NCBI GenBank assembly: GCA_011317545.1
Contig: WUJK01000012.1
Location: 1,377,001-1,441,000 of the forward strand
Direction of reading: 5' to 3'
DNA: 64,000 bases
Source of the DNA: Coniella vitis
Taxonomy: Eukaryota > Ascomycota > Sordariomycetes > Diaporthales > Schizoparmaceae
Shown here piece by piece: positions 44,629-55,841 of the stretch. How positions within the stretch are numbered: position 1 is the first letter of the stretch; the number at the start of each line of letters is the position of its first letter. The translations under genes and the position numbers were made by a program. The notes under the pieces were generated by a model that worked only from the letters and a program-made list of their open reading frames with translations, was not told the DNA's origin and did not search any database.

Positions 44629-46979
44629 TTAGTCTTCCGCCTCCGTGTCCGTATTGGTAGCGCTCGTATCGTCCTCGTCCTCTTCTGTCCCACTCTCCTC
44701 GTCCGAGTCGTCATTCTTTGCTGCAGCCTGTTTCCTCTTTGGCGGGGGCGGTGCGTTGCCCTTTGCTGCATTCATGATGCCAGCTATCGAATCTGTAGAG
44801 GGTTGTCAGCATTTTCCTTTTTCTTCGACTTCTAAACAACGTTCACGCGGAAATATTGTCTTACCCTCATCCGGCTCACTAATCTCATCCTCCTCTTGCA
44901 TCTTGGCAGCCTTGGCAGCATCCTCTACCACCAATGTCACCTCCATCTTTGTGTCAAACCCAACATAGCTGTCACATACAACGTGCATAACAAACGTGTA
45001 GTGACCAGGGCTGGGGGGCGCAGCAAACTGTGCCTTGAACATGACCATGTTGTACGTGGGTGTTTTGCCGTCCGCCTCAAATATAGGCTGGTCAAATGCG
45101 TGGAAGGTGAAAGGTGGTACGGCCATCTTGCCTTGCTTCGAGTCGGACAGAAATACGTGCCATCGAGGCGAGTGTTGGCGTACGAAATGAGGAGCAAAAG
45201 CTAGTGGCGGCACTACTGGCTGGTCGTCTGCAACTGTAACCGTCTTGCCATCAGCTCCCTTGACTGTTTTCTTCTTGCGTCCAAGGATAGCATCAAGGTC
45301 GTCCTCCGCGGGGTCCACGTCATCGAGATCGAGTTCATTAACCTCGGGAATGTTCTCGGAGCCAGGAGGAATCACGCGTCCCTTGACGACGAGCTGAACC
45401 AAAGAAGAAGGAATGATGAATCGCTCGCCCTGAACCTTGAAGAAAGCCTTTGCGACACGGAAGTAAGGAAGTTGCTTCGCCACATTGACCGCGGTCCGGT
45501 ATTGCTGCTCGGTGAGCAGGCCGTTTCCAACTGCGAGCTTTCGACGCTGGGCGTCAGGCTGGTCCATAAGCCTTTGCACAGTGGTGGGTATCTTGGAGTC
45601 ACCATCAATGGCCTTGGCGATCGCAGGGGTAATGTAAGGAAGCTGGAGAAGAGGAGACGCTTCGGGGGCGACAGCTTGGATGATTCGCTGTCCGGCCTGA
45701 AAGGAGGCAAGCATAGGACCAGTGATTCCATATGCTGTCGTAATAGCGTTCAACGACTTGATTAAAGACTCGGCGACGGCCGCAACTTCAAACTTTTGCC
45801 TCTCCAGCGCAGCATCGTCCAGCTCAACACGTCCAAGGTAGGCCCAAAGCAAAGCAAGTGTCTTCCTGCGCACACCGTTATCAAGGTCCTCCAGCTTTTC
45901 CTTGTCCTTGACAGACAGGCCGCCCGCAAAAGCCTGCGCATCGCCGGGTGCCAATATGCGCGACTCAATCTTGGACAAGCCAGCGTCCGCTTTATCGCCC
46001 TTGAGAACCTCCGAGAACTCTTTGCCGCTGCTCAGCGCGGTGATCACGCCTCCAACGTCAATATCCTGCTTGTATTCCTTGAATAGGCTATTTGCGCTTT
46101 CGAGCAACACACCCTCTTTAGAGCGAGCTTGCGTGCCGTACCACCACGACCCTACCAAATAAGGAAGGAGGACGCCAAAGAGCAAGAAATAGACGAGCAC
46201 GACGTATTTGCCATTGCCATCCGAGATCATCAGCTTAGGCAATGCGATACCGATTTGCGTGCTCTGTCGGCCATCAGGGTGTCCGTACAGCAAGTAGTTG
46301 TTGCGCACTTCTTCATCCGTCAGGGCCTGGTACGCTTTCGAGATGTCAACGTAACGGGCGTTCAAGGACTCGATGGTTTCGTTCTTGGACGGGTCGGGGC
46401 GGATCTTGTCGGGGTGGAACTTGAGGGACAGCTTCTTATACGTGCGCTTAATGACCTTTTCGGTTGCGGACTAAACAGACACGGCACAAACACAGCCATG
46501 GTCAGCTTTGGAAGGAAATGAAAAGCGTGTGCTAGTATCGACGCGACGGCGCATACCTCAGAAAGACCCAGAATATCATACGGATTCCAGATCCGCTTCT
46601 CAACCGGTACCTCGACGTAGTAAATCAGATAGGCTGTGTAAGCCATGATGGCCCAGCCCAGGAGCACAAAGAGCGTTAGCACCGGTCTTTTGCTCTGTTT
46701 GCTGTGCTTGGTACGTTGTGCGTCAATCAAGTCGGCATGCTTGGGCTTGTAGTCGGACTCGATCCGAGGGAACTTCTTGGACGGGTCGCTGAGCCAGCTC
46801 CTAGCCAGGACGTAGGTTAATGGAAGCGTGGCAATCGATGTAACGGTGAAGGCAAAGAAGGGCCAGAGGTTGCCCTCGGCGTCTGTGGACGACGGTTAGC
46901 CAAGTGGCCTCACAAGCAAGCAACTACGCTCGCGATGTTGTCAAGAATCCTCCCTACCATATGTGTAGTCGGAGCTCAT
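44629..46979 (-). CDS. SEC63: ER translocon subunit Sec63 (J-domain)
   Basis: 705 aa from four exons (46,979-46,958, 22 nt; 46,882-46,557; 46,470-44,865; 44,792-44,629), all phases closing. The N-terminus MSSDYTYDAEGNLWPFFAF leads into a first membrane helix, with a second after KRPVLTLFVLLGWAIMAY. The J domain (IWNPYDILGLSE...KFHPDK...) carries the HPD motif and faces the ER lumen. A third helix is in YVVLVYFLLFGVLLPYLVG. A long cytosolic Sec63 (Brl) domain follows, with two helical and one beta-rich part (HYTFVMHVVCDSYVGFD). The last exon adds an acidic tail (DDSDEESGTEEDEDD), the site that in yeast binds Sec62 when phosphorylated. Sec63 recruits Kar2/BiP to drive post-translational import. 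Confidence 0.95.
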
Positions 46980-48557
46980 TGCGAATTCAACATGTGGCAA
47001 CGGGCAAGTTGGGCGCCCAAGTCTGCAACGAAGGAGAGGGTCGGTTCGGGGGCAGCAGCGCGAGGCGCAATGGTGGATGGGTTCAAAAGGTGTGCGCTGG
47101 ACACAAGACAAGGGACAAAATGAGTGGAGGTGCGTGCGAGCCCGACAAAGATGTGCACAAGAAAGAAACAATGACGGCAACCTGCGACCTGAGAGATGTC
47201 GGCCGCTCTACCGATGCGCGAAGGGTCCGCCGAAAAAGGGTGTGTATAGAGCTTTGTGTGGAGGGAGACGTGGAGGGAGACGTGGAAGGCGGGCGGGCAG
47301 TAATGCTTCGCGTTCAATGGGTGAGGACTGCAAGGGCCAAGTTTAAGGTTCCTTATTGCTGTCGCTATGATGGGCTCCGATGCCAGGTGGCCTGGATTTT
47401 TTGGAGCAGGGGTGTGGTCGGCTCTGGCTAGAAGTGAACAGATGGGCCACTTGGCAAGCGTGCAGCAGCAGCGCCGCTACATGTTCCTATGTATATACAT
47501 GGTACATATTTACTATGTAGCAGTGCAAGTACGCAAATACCTAGATATTCAGGTACTTACTTAGGCACTGTCCTACGTACAGCTTGTCAAAGGAACAACC
47601 CCACATGCACTTTGTGAATAGAGACCAGGTACTTTGCGGTCAGCTGTAATCAGCCTCATCCTTTAATACTACTTATTTTTTCCGTAAACCACACTCGTCT
47701 GATGCGAACCTGATAAAACTCTTCAGATTGAGGTATCCAAATAATCATTATGAATGGTTACTATTTTGCAACGATCTGCACGTATGGTTCACAATTGACA
47801 CAGTATACAAACTCAAGGTCTCATTATTTATCTTGCCAAACCACATCACCAGGACCATATATCTTTTGTGCCCATCTTCACCTATCACCATCCACCATCA
47901 AACGTGACAGCTGAACAAACCTCGTAACACCAAAAGGGACAAGTAGCTGTTTTGCGCCTCTCAGTGCGACCGTATCCATTGGAATCTCTTTGTAATATGA
48001 TCTTCCCGCTCAGTATTGACGAATACTAGAGCACCACTTAAATGCTGGAGGAACCAAAAACACTCAAAAGAAAAATGCTGTGTTGTCCTTTGTCTTTGTT
48101 GTCGGTGGACTGAATCTCTGCTGCAGATTGGTCTTGTCCTCAAGTCTCTTGAATTCCCAGAATTTTTTTTAAGAAAAGAAATGCTCCCACTCTTTTTGTC
48201 TATGATGGATGGATATCATCGAGTTGCCTGATGCCTCTGTATCACCAATCTCAACATGTAGCCAATGCCAAACACCGAAATAAGAGGCAACACTGTCTGC
48301 AGAGGGAGGAGGACGAGTACCGCAAGAATCACCATGCCAATATGGCGAAGCTGCTGTAGTTGACTGTCGCGTGCCTCGGTAACGGCTTGAGCATGTACAC
48401 GCCAATGCGAGGCCGGGTTTCTTTTAGGTCTGCGGTCATCCTTCTCTTGTTCCTCTTCCTCCTCCTCCTTTTCCCTGTTGTTGGTCTTGTCGCTGCCGCT
48501 CCACTCGGACTCGTAGGAAGCTGACGCGCTGCTGTCGTCCTCGTCACTGTTTCCTTG
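46980..48557. other. Intergenic region SEC63 / TPR-J gene
   Basis: 1.6 kb between the SEC63 start and the stop of the next minus-strand gene. It holds the SEC63 promoter and the 3' flank of the co-chaperone gene. TACATAGT/ACTATGT-like short palindromes occur near 47,490-47,520. No gene recognised. Confidence 0.4.
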
Positions 48558-50864
48558 TCAAGAGAAATGGAACCCGCCCTGCGCTCCGCCGAAACCGCCA
48601 GGGAAACCACGCTGGCGACCGCCGCCTTGAGGGAAGGAAAAGCCACCTCCAGGAAAGCCGCCACCACCACCGCCACCGAATCCGCCGGACTGACCAAAGA
48701 TCTGGGACAGGATCTCGGGGTCCAGCGGTACGCCTCCAGCACCGCCACCGAAACCACCGCCGCCTCCAAACATGTCCGACATGTCAATGTCATCGCCAGC
48801 ATCGTAGCGGGCGCGTTTCCTGGGGCATTAGTCAGCCACTGTAAGTCACACAAAGTGATATTCTTGATATGTTCAACTTACTGAGGGTCGCTCAAGGTTT
48901 CGTAGGCTTCGCTAATGTCCTTGAACTTGGCTTCAGCTTCAGCGTTGCCGGGGTTCTTGTCAGGATGGTGCTGGATGGCCATCTTGCGGTAGGCCTTCTT
49001 GATCGTGCTCTCGTCGGCGTCTTTGGGCACGCCAAGGATTTTGTAGTAATCCTTGCGCTGGCTTTTCTTGTGCTCCAACTCGGCCTTTCGAGCCTCCCTC
49101 TGGGCGGCAGTATCAGACGGGTCAGCTTCCACAATGGCCTTCCACTCCCGTACGGCCTCTTCCCACTTCTCAGCACCTCCAAGCGCATTGGCCTTGGTCT
49201 TGCGCGCCTTGGTGTAGCTGGGGTCCAATCGAAGCGCTTCGTCGCAGTCTTCAATCGCCTTCTCGTGCTCCTTCAGCTTATTGTAGCAGAGAGCTCGATT
49301 CTGTAGAATCTTGGCGTTGGTCGCCTTGTTTGCCGGGTCTACACCGAGGGCCTCGGTGTACTTTTCAATAGCAGCTTGCCATCTTCCCGCTTTGTAGTTG
49401 GTGTTACCTTCTTCCTTCAGCTTGTTCAAATTCTTGATGACCTTGAGCCACTTGATGGCATTCTTAAAGTCGGGGTCGCAGTCAATAGCCATGCGAAGAA
49501 CCTGCAATGCCTTGTCGTTCTCGCCCTGGCCGTACAATCCACGAGCTCGTAGTACAAGAGCCTCGGGGTCCTGGCTGTTGTTTCTCAGCAGTTGTGTCGC
49601 AACGTTTTGTGCTTCGCCGAGGTTGTTCTCGCCGCCCATCTTCAGGTACGCCTCGCCCCTCATTAATTGCCACTTGCGGGGCTTACGTGCTCCTGGACCG
49701 AGAAGTCTCTCGGCCATGTCCAAAGCATGCAGGACCAAGGACGGTCCCATGCCTTCGGCCAGTCCTTGTTGGGCGGACTGGATGTATTGCAGCATTTCCT
49801 TGGCTTGCTGCATGTCCTTGGCCGAAGGCGCTGGCTGGATTCGTTGGAAGGTAACCATGGCTTCTTCTGGTTGGCCGAGATTTGTGTAAATTCGGGCGAG
49901 GCGCAGTAGAATCTTGGTATTGCTCGAATCTAAGTCGACAGCTCGCTTGCAGTCCTCAAGGGCAGCTTCATAGCGACCGTCGGCCATATAGGCTGCAGCA
50001 CGGTTACCCAAATATGTAGCCGAATCCGGCTGCAGCTCGACGGCTTGGGTGTCTGTTAGCTCTGAAAGTCTTTCGATTCTGCAAAAGCAGCGGGGAAAAG
50101 AATTCAAGGATGTTTAGCTGAAGTGTGGCAGTACCTTTGGAGTATTCTTCGATCGCACGCTTGTAGTTCTTTTCCTTGAAGAATTTGTTACCGAGGGTCT
50201 TGAAGACCTCAGCCTCATCGGCGGGCGTTGGAGGAGGGCTGTTTGGGTCGGTCGTGTGAGGGGGAGGCGCAGGAGCGTCATCCTTTTTGGGAGAAGAGGC
50301 TCCATTGGTGACCGGAGGTGGTGTTTGGGCAGGCGTCTGCTCGGCAGCTGGTGGGGACTGCTTTCGCTGAGCAGGCGAAGACGGCGCCGAGGCGGCGCTT
50401 GGGGTGTCGACGTCCATCCTCTCAACAGAGTCTCGTGCGCTCATGACAGAAAGAGCGGAGAGCCTCCTGATCTCGTCGGGCGGGAGATTGAGAGGGTGTG
50501 TGTTTGGGTCGATTTTGTTGCGGCGAAACGAAGACGACTTGCCCAGGTCGGAGGAGGCTCTGGAAAAGTGTCGGGAGGAACGTTTTGGCTCGGCAGCAGC
50601 GGTGGCGGAGGCGGCGGTAGGAGCAGCCGGCGAAGCGGGTCTAGCCGACTTTTTTGTGGACGAGGACGAGGCTGACTTTGACTTGTGCAGCGGCCTAACG
50701 GGAGATTTGGTAGGCGAGGGCTCCTCGGAATAAGGTGGCAGGGCGTCGTAATCCTCCTTGTCGTTTTCTCGGCTGCGATCGCGGCGCAGATGTTGGTCCT
50801 GCAGCTTTTGATCCTCGAGATGGGATTTTTTTGAGTGCTTCTTGCTGCTGCTGAAGAACTTCAT
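48558..50864 (-). CDS. TPR and J-domain co-chaperone (DNAJC7/Tpr2 type)
   Basis: 717 aa from three exons (50,864-50,135; 50,043-48,882; 48,819-48,558), phases closing. The start MKFFSSSKKHSKKS is followed by about 190 disordered Ser/Pro/Ala/Lys-rich residues. TPR repeats begin at EVFKTLGNKFFKEKNYKRAI; the exon 1/2 junction restores EEYSKAVELQPDSATYLGNR, which fixes the acceptor. About seven TPR motifs lead to the J domain (KDYYKILGVPKDADESTIKK, IQHHPDKNPG with HPD). The tail is Gly/Phe-rich, like class II J proteins. DNAJC7 passes clients between Hsp70 and Hsp90 in the cytosol. The long disordered N-terminus is an addition common in filamentous fungi. An in-frame start 24 codons upstream (50,936) is possible but less likely. 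Confidence 0.92.
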
Positions 50865-53033
50865 TGAGAGAATCGGAGCGGGCAGATAAGACGCTAACTC
50901 TGATGGATCGGTACTGTAGGTGACTTGGCGGGGCACAAAGATAGATAGCGGCGGATGCCTTGCCCTATTCGCGACTCAGGCGCTCCCTGCTCTGCTTCTC
51001 CAACCTGGCCAGGCAAACGCTGCCACACAACGACAAATGCGGAGTGTTATACAGCAGCCAGCAGCAGTACTTGATAGGCCGGTGCTGTATTTGAATAACT
51101 TGCCAGGCTGGGCAAGCAGAAGCTCACGAGAAGATGGGTAGTTGTGTGCTTTTCTTTGACGCTTGTTCAGAGGAGGAGCTGTTGGCGACGTCGACGACTC
51201 CTGTCTTGTCTGGGCCCTTCGTTCCCGTTTCAAAGATTCGTCTCTTTGCCTCCTTTTATTTCTCCTGCCTTGCCTCTTCGAGGGGCGGAAAAGCAACGAT
51301 GCAGCGGGTGCAGGGTCAGGCTGGGTAAGCCACAGCTTGCGCCTGCAGGGCCACGTCTGAAGTTTGCGGATAGCGCTCTTGTCGAGGACGGAGATGACGA
51401 TGAGGCCGGGCAGGTGTTTCTTTCGCTTCACCCTTGTTCGTATTGGACGACGTCGAGAGAGAGCAAAGACGAGCGCGTGTGCAGCCCTTTATATGTGGCG
51501 ACTGGCTTGCCGCTAGAGGTTGCACTGCACAGTGGCAGCTTTTCTGGGTTGCTGCAGGTGCAGGTGCAGCCCAGGCCAATTCACACCTGCGCCGAGGTTT
51601 CTGCGTCAAGAGACTTGCAAGCTGGGGTTCTGGGTGCTGGGGTCTTAGTGAGTACTATGCACATAAAACTAAGCAAGAATCCACTGCCAGCCTTCAGCTT
51701 CTTTGAGTACGACAGCAGCAGCTGGGCGTTGGACGTTGAGATGAGGCGCAATCCTTTCCCGTCCCTCCCGCAATTGCAGGTCCGTTTGTCAGATCTGTCA
51801 CGACGCTTCCGAATAATTTTTCCAAAACCTTCTAATAAGGATCGGCTGCGTGAAGAATTGCGGGCTACGAGAAAGCAATGTGCTGGGAGGCCGAAGGTCT
51901 GGTCAAGAGGTGGGAAGAGAATACACGGCAAAAGTGCAAATGCAAATCCCAAGCAGCAGAATCAAGAGTGATGGGATGTGAATGTGGCAAGCAGGCTGAC
52001 AGACACGTAGAGAGAAAAAAGATGCTGTGGACAGTCAGCACCATTTGATCATCACCATCTTTCTCAAATGCAACGGCCACAAGGTGTCACTCTGGCCGCA
52101 AGCGAGAATGGTAATTGATGACTTGAGCTGGCGACTTGCAACCTTGGGGGAATCCTCATCAGCATCAGCACCAGCACCAGCACCAACAAGCAAACCAGGT
52201 CAGTCGGTGCATTGACAAGTCTGGGTACATTATACTATGTACTTATTGTGCAGCACACACAACAATTCCCCTGCTCTATTGGATCTTCCAGTGCTTTCTA
52301 TGCATCTTTTTGGCTATGGCGCAACCACTGAAATGTCCCATGGCTAGACACGCCCGCAACTTTCAACCACCTCCATTTTCTTGGGCGCCAATAAGGGTTC
52401 ATGCTACCAAAAGACCTTCTCCACTCCCAGCGCCGTTTTGGGGGCCTGGCGCAGCTCGGACTGTCCCATCGCTGCGCACCACTGCAGCACGGTGGAGGAT
52501 CAACGGGATGGGCAAACAAGCCCTCCTCTCGCTATTCGACAATCGCGCCCTTGGATCCCTGGCTTCGGGGTACTGGACAGCGACACTCCGAAGCCCCAGA
52601 CACTGAGATGTGTGTAGATCCCAATGCTCATCAACTCATTTTTCTCGTGACACAGGATACTACGATGCCGCCCGAAGACTCCGTTTCTCGCATCATGATG
52701 GTAATTAATGTACTCTGGACCAAGTCGTGCACTACGTAGGTGCCGGATGTCTGGTACAACATCACAAGTATGCAAACTTTTGCCAAGGAGTTGCGGCTGG
52801 GACCGAAGCGCCCGTGCAAGGGGACGTTGCACGGCATGCACTCCCGTTGGCTCCAACTGGTGTTGCCGGCGCAATCCTGTATTTAGGGCAGCCATTCCGC
52901 CAACAGGACTACCTAAGTAGCACTTGGCAATATTGCGTTACTATGATATCCGAATAATCTGAGGCTCGATGGCTAGAACTTTTGGCAGAATTCATGAAAG
53001 CGTTCCTCTATAGTATCATATCTGGGTATCTCA
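50865..53033. other. 2.2 kb intergenic region between TPR-J gene and RLC1
   Basis: Holds the promoter of the co-chaperone gene and the 3' flank of RLC1. Overlapping frames on both strands (e.g. + 51,144-51,971; + 52,136-52,606) have no domain or splice logic. A CAGCAC/CACCAG simple stretch lies at about 52,158-52,195. No gene supported. Confidence 0.4.
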
Positions 53034-54083
53034 TTATTCCTCAGCCTCTTCTTCTTCCTCCTCGTCACCTGGTTGCGCATTGCCGCTATTTCCACCAGCA
53101 ATTGAAGCCACAAATTCTTGATATCTGAAGACCTCCGCCCGCTTGCCGAATCCACCTGCGCCCTTCATCTTGCCGCCAAATGCCTTCTTCCCCGAAAACC
53201 CAGACAGCACTTGGTCAATCTCGGCCGGGGTGAGTGCCCTTTCGCCTGGCTCTGGCGCGGTGTGTAGCAGAGCATCTCGCAACTCAGCCAGGTCCACCTG
53301 CCCGCTGTCGTCGTTGTCAAAGGCCGAGAACGCGGTAAGCAGTTCTGCACTTGGAGACAGGGAGGCCAGACTGGTAGCAATGCTGTTTAAAAAGGTCGCG
53401 AGGGCTATGGTCTGCGGACCAGAAGGTGGAAAAAACCGAGACACGTCTGACGCTGTTGATGGGAGGCCTGTGGATAGCGGTATTAGCGGACCGCTTCGAA
53501 GACAGCGTCTTGCGATGGAGATGCCCAGAGAAACGAACCCAGTTGATTTAACATGTCAGCCACATCCTCCTTATTCACAGAACCATCGCTATCCCGGTCC
53601 AGGATCTGGAAACCCTCTCGCAATGTCCTCACTTGCGCGGGCTGTAGTTGCGAGAGAGCGCTTCCATGGCCAATGGGTTCTACAGCCGGGGCAGCAGGGA
53701 CAGTCGGCAGGCTTGAGGCAAGAGGCGTGGGTTGCCTGACTGGTGAATTTGCCATTTCGTCTCTGGTGAACTGTCTTGAAGTCTGTGATCGTGGAGTCAA
53801 GTTGTTGGGCGATGAACTGCGAAATGGCGAAGTTGGAGTGGCAGCCACAGGTCTTAGACTGCTTGCGCTACTCGGCCGTTCTACTTTTGTTGGCGACGCT
53901 GTCGGCGTAGTCTGGCGCAGGGACGAAGAGGTGGGTGGGGTGGGATCTGGACGGCGGAAGGGAGAGCTGCGTTGGTGGGTAAGGCCAGCTCCTCCCCCAA
54001 AAGATGAAGTCTTGACATGGCCTGTGGGCACAGCCTAATATTTAAAGACGGACGGTCCATTAGCATTGCGTACTTGGTAGCAT
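53034..54083 (-). CDS. RLC1: Myosin II regulatory light chain (EF-hand)
   Basis: Inferred exons 54,083-54,074 (10 nt, MLP plus one base), 54,021-53,539 and 53,467-53,034 give 308 aa with closing phases. The first 150 residues are Ser/Pro/Thr-rich with many SP and TP sites. The EF-hand core starts at VRTLREGFQILDRDSDGSVN, whose DRDSDGSVNKED loop fits calcium or magnesium binding. The exon junction makes LNQLGLPSTASDVSRFFPP. A second lobe has LLTAFSAFDNDDSGQVDLAE. The layout matches fission-yeast Rlc1, the light chain of contractile-ring myosin II. The end is very acidic (a run of Glu). A C-terminal insert (GKKAFGGKMKGAGGFGKRAE) is not seen in yeast. The tiny first exon is plausible (branch-like GCTAATG, CACAG end) but unproven. 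Confidence 0.78.
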
Positions 54084-55841
54084 ATTCTTGGTTGGGAGCG
54101 CAGGTTATATCGACTTGTAGAATGTGGAGCAGACTCCATGCGTACTAGACTTCATCCATGGCGGCTTCATGGATCAGGCCCGGGTCACGTACCATTATGC
54201 GGCCAGCGGATTCTTGGCGATGAATTCGTCAGCTGCAGGCGTATTATATCCTCTGCGAGTTTGTAGAATAGCTCTGGCAACTGTTGAGTCGGTGAAATTA
54301 TGCGGTTTTGGACGATTGTTGTTGCTGGCTTGCCGAGACTTGCAGGTGATGGATATTGCGGGAGGCTGGTAGTCAATAGCGGGCGGTTGGTAAACAAGGC
54401 TGGCAGGTGGCCAGGTTGCCAGGCTAACGCAGCAACAGCGGCTCTAACCGGTCCTGCTGCAGGGCGACTGGGGTTACATAGTACCTACATTCTTCAGGCC
54501 AAGTGGTTTGGGCCGCTATGAATTGTCCCCAGCATGTGCCACCAGGGTCATGCTTGTCGAACCCGGGCTTGTAGTCCCATAGTATTAGCCGCTCTTGTGG
54601 CCCTCTATCCCTGCTCCAAGCTTGAAACCCGGGACCTGCCCAGGCTCCCAGGGCATGTACTTTCCTGTGGTACGCGCTGGCATTGGCTTTAAGGCAGCTG
54701 GAAGCCCCTCACACTCCTTGTAAAGGGGCACAGCCAGATCGATAAGGGTCCGTCCCTCCTCCGCGAGAGGCGAGACCCCTCCCTGCGGTGGATTACAGCC
54801 CGTGATGGGGAAAGAGAAGCGCAGCAGCGAGATCCTGTCCAGCACCGCGACCACACCACGGATTCAATTTCGTCCCGTCGATTAGCTGGCCCCCAGTCAC
54901 TCTGTGTCAACAGTCATGTCGGCACCCCCATCGCATTGATGAACCAGGTTCCCTGACGCTGTGATTGCCGTCGTCTTCTACCTCGGCGCGCCAAGAATCC
55001 AACCCGTCTCCAACTGACCCACGACCCCCTTTCGCGGCCTCAAACACGGTCGGGTGCTCGAGAGGTCCTTTAGAGTTTGGTGCTTGATCCTCCGTCTTCC
55101 AGCTTGGCCTCTGGTGCAATATTACTACTGGACCCCGCAAATGGGAGGTGAATAGGCCGAATCATCTCTCTATCCCTCGTGCATCCGCGTTGATATCCAC
55201 CTGAGGCTCATCCGTGCGTTGCATACAGCCTCAGAGCAATCCTGGTTCGTGATAAGCCTTCAGTTGCCCTCAGTATTTGGCTAATTTATCAAAATCGTTT
55301 CTCAAGACCACTTCATGACCCTTACTCTCCCTCGCTCCGGCCCGCTCCCGCTCGATGACAGACCCTTCTCCGAAAGCCACGACCTAACTGCGCAGCTGAC
55401 GACAGCTTCTGGCCTTGACCAGTTTTCACGAAACTATTCTTGTACATCGCAACTCGACTTTGTATAAGATATTGCGACAGAGGAACTACACAGTAAATGA
55501 ACTGCCGAGGCTCAGCACAGCTCCATACCAGCCTATTCTGCGACCACACTCCACCAACGCTGCTCTTGTGAAGGCCTACACCAAATCGTCTTCCTAGCTG
55601 GCTTTGGTTGAGGTTGATTCATGCCACAACTATCACTATTCCAGAATACCGTATTCGACTCTCCAGTGAGTCCTGGGTCGCGATCCATCCCACCAGCGAT
55701 ACGTGCGCCCGCACGATTGTGCGAATAAGAGTCGCTGGCCGATCGGATAGGGATTCATCTAGGGAGCGGAGTTCACAATAGTACGACAGACTTCGCTACA
55801 CTTCTGGGCGCCGCTCTACAAAAAGGAAGGGGTTAATCAAC
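54084..55841. promoter_or_regulatory. Divergent intergenic region RLC1 / AFI1
   Basis: 1.76 kb between diverging starts. Small frames only. GC content is high around 54,600-55,100, but no rRNA or tRNA fold is recognised. Confidence 0.35.

Noticed and set aside
51144..51971. 275-codon plus-strand frame
   Set aside because: No domain, start surrounded by competing frames, and position fits spacer upstream of the TPR-J gene.
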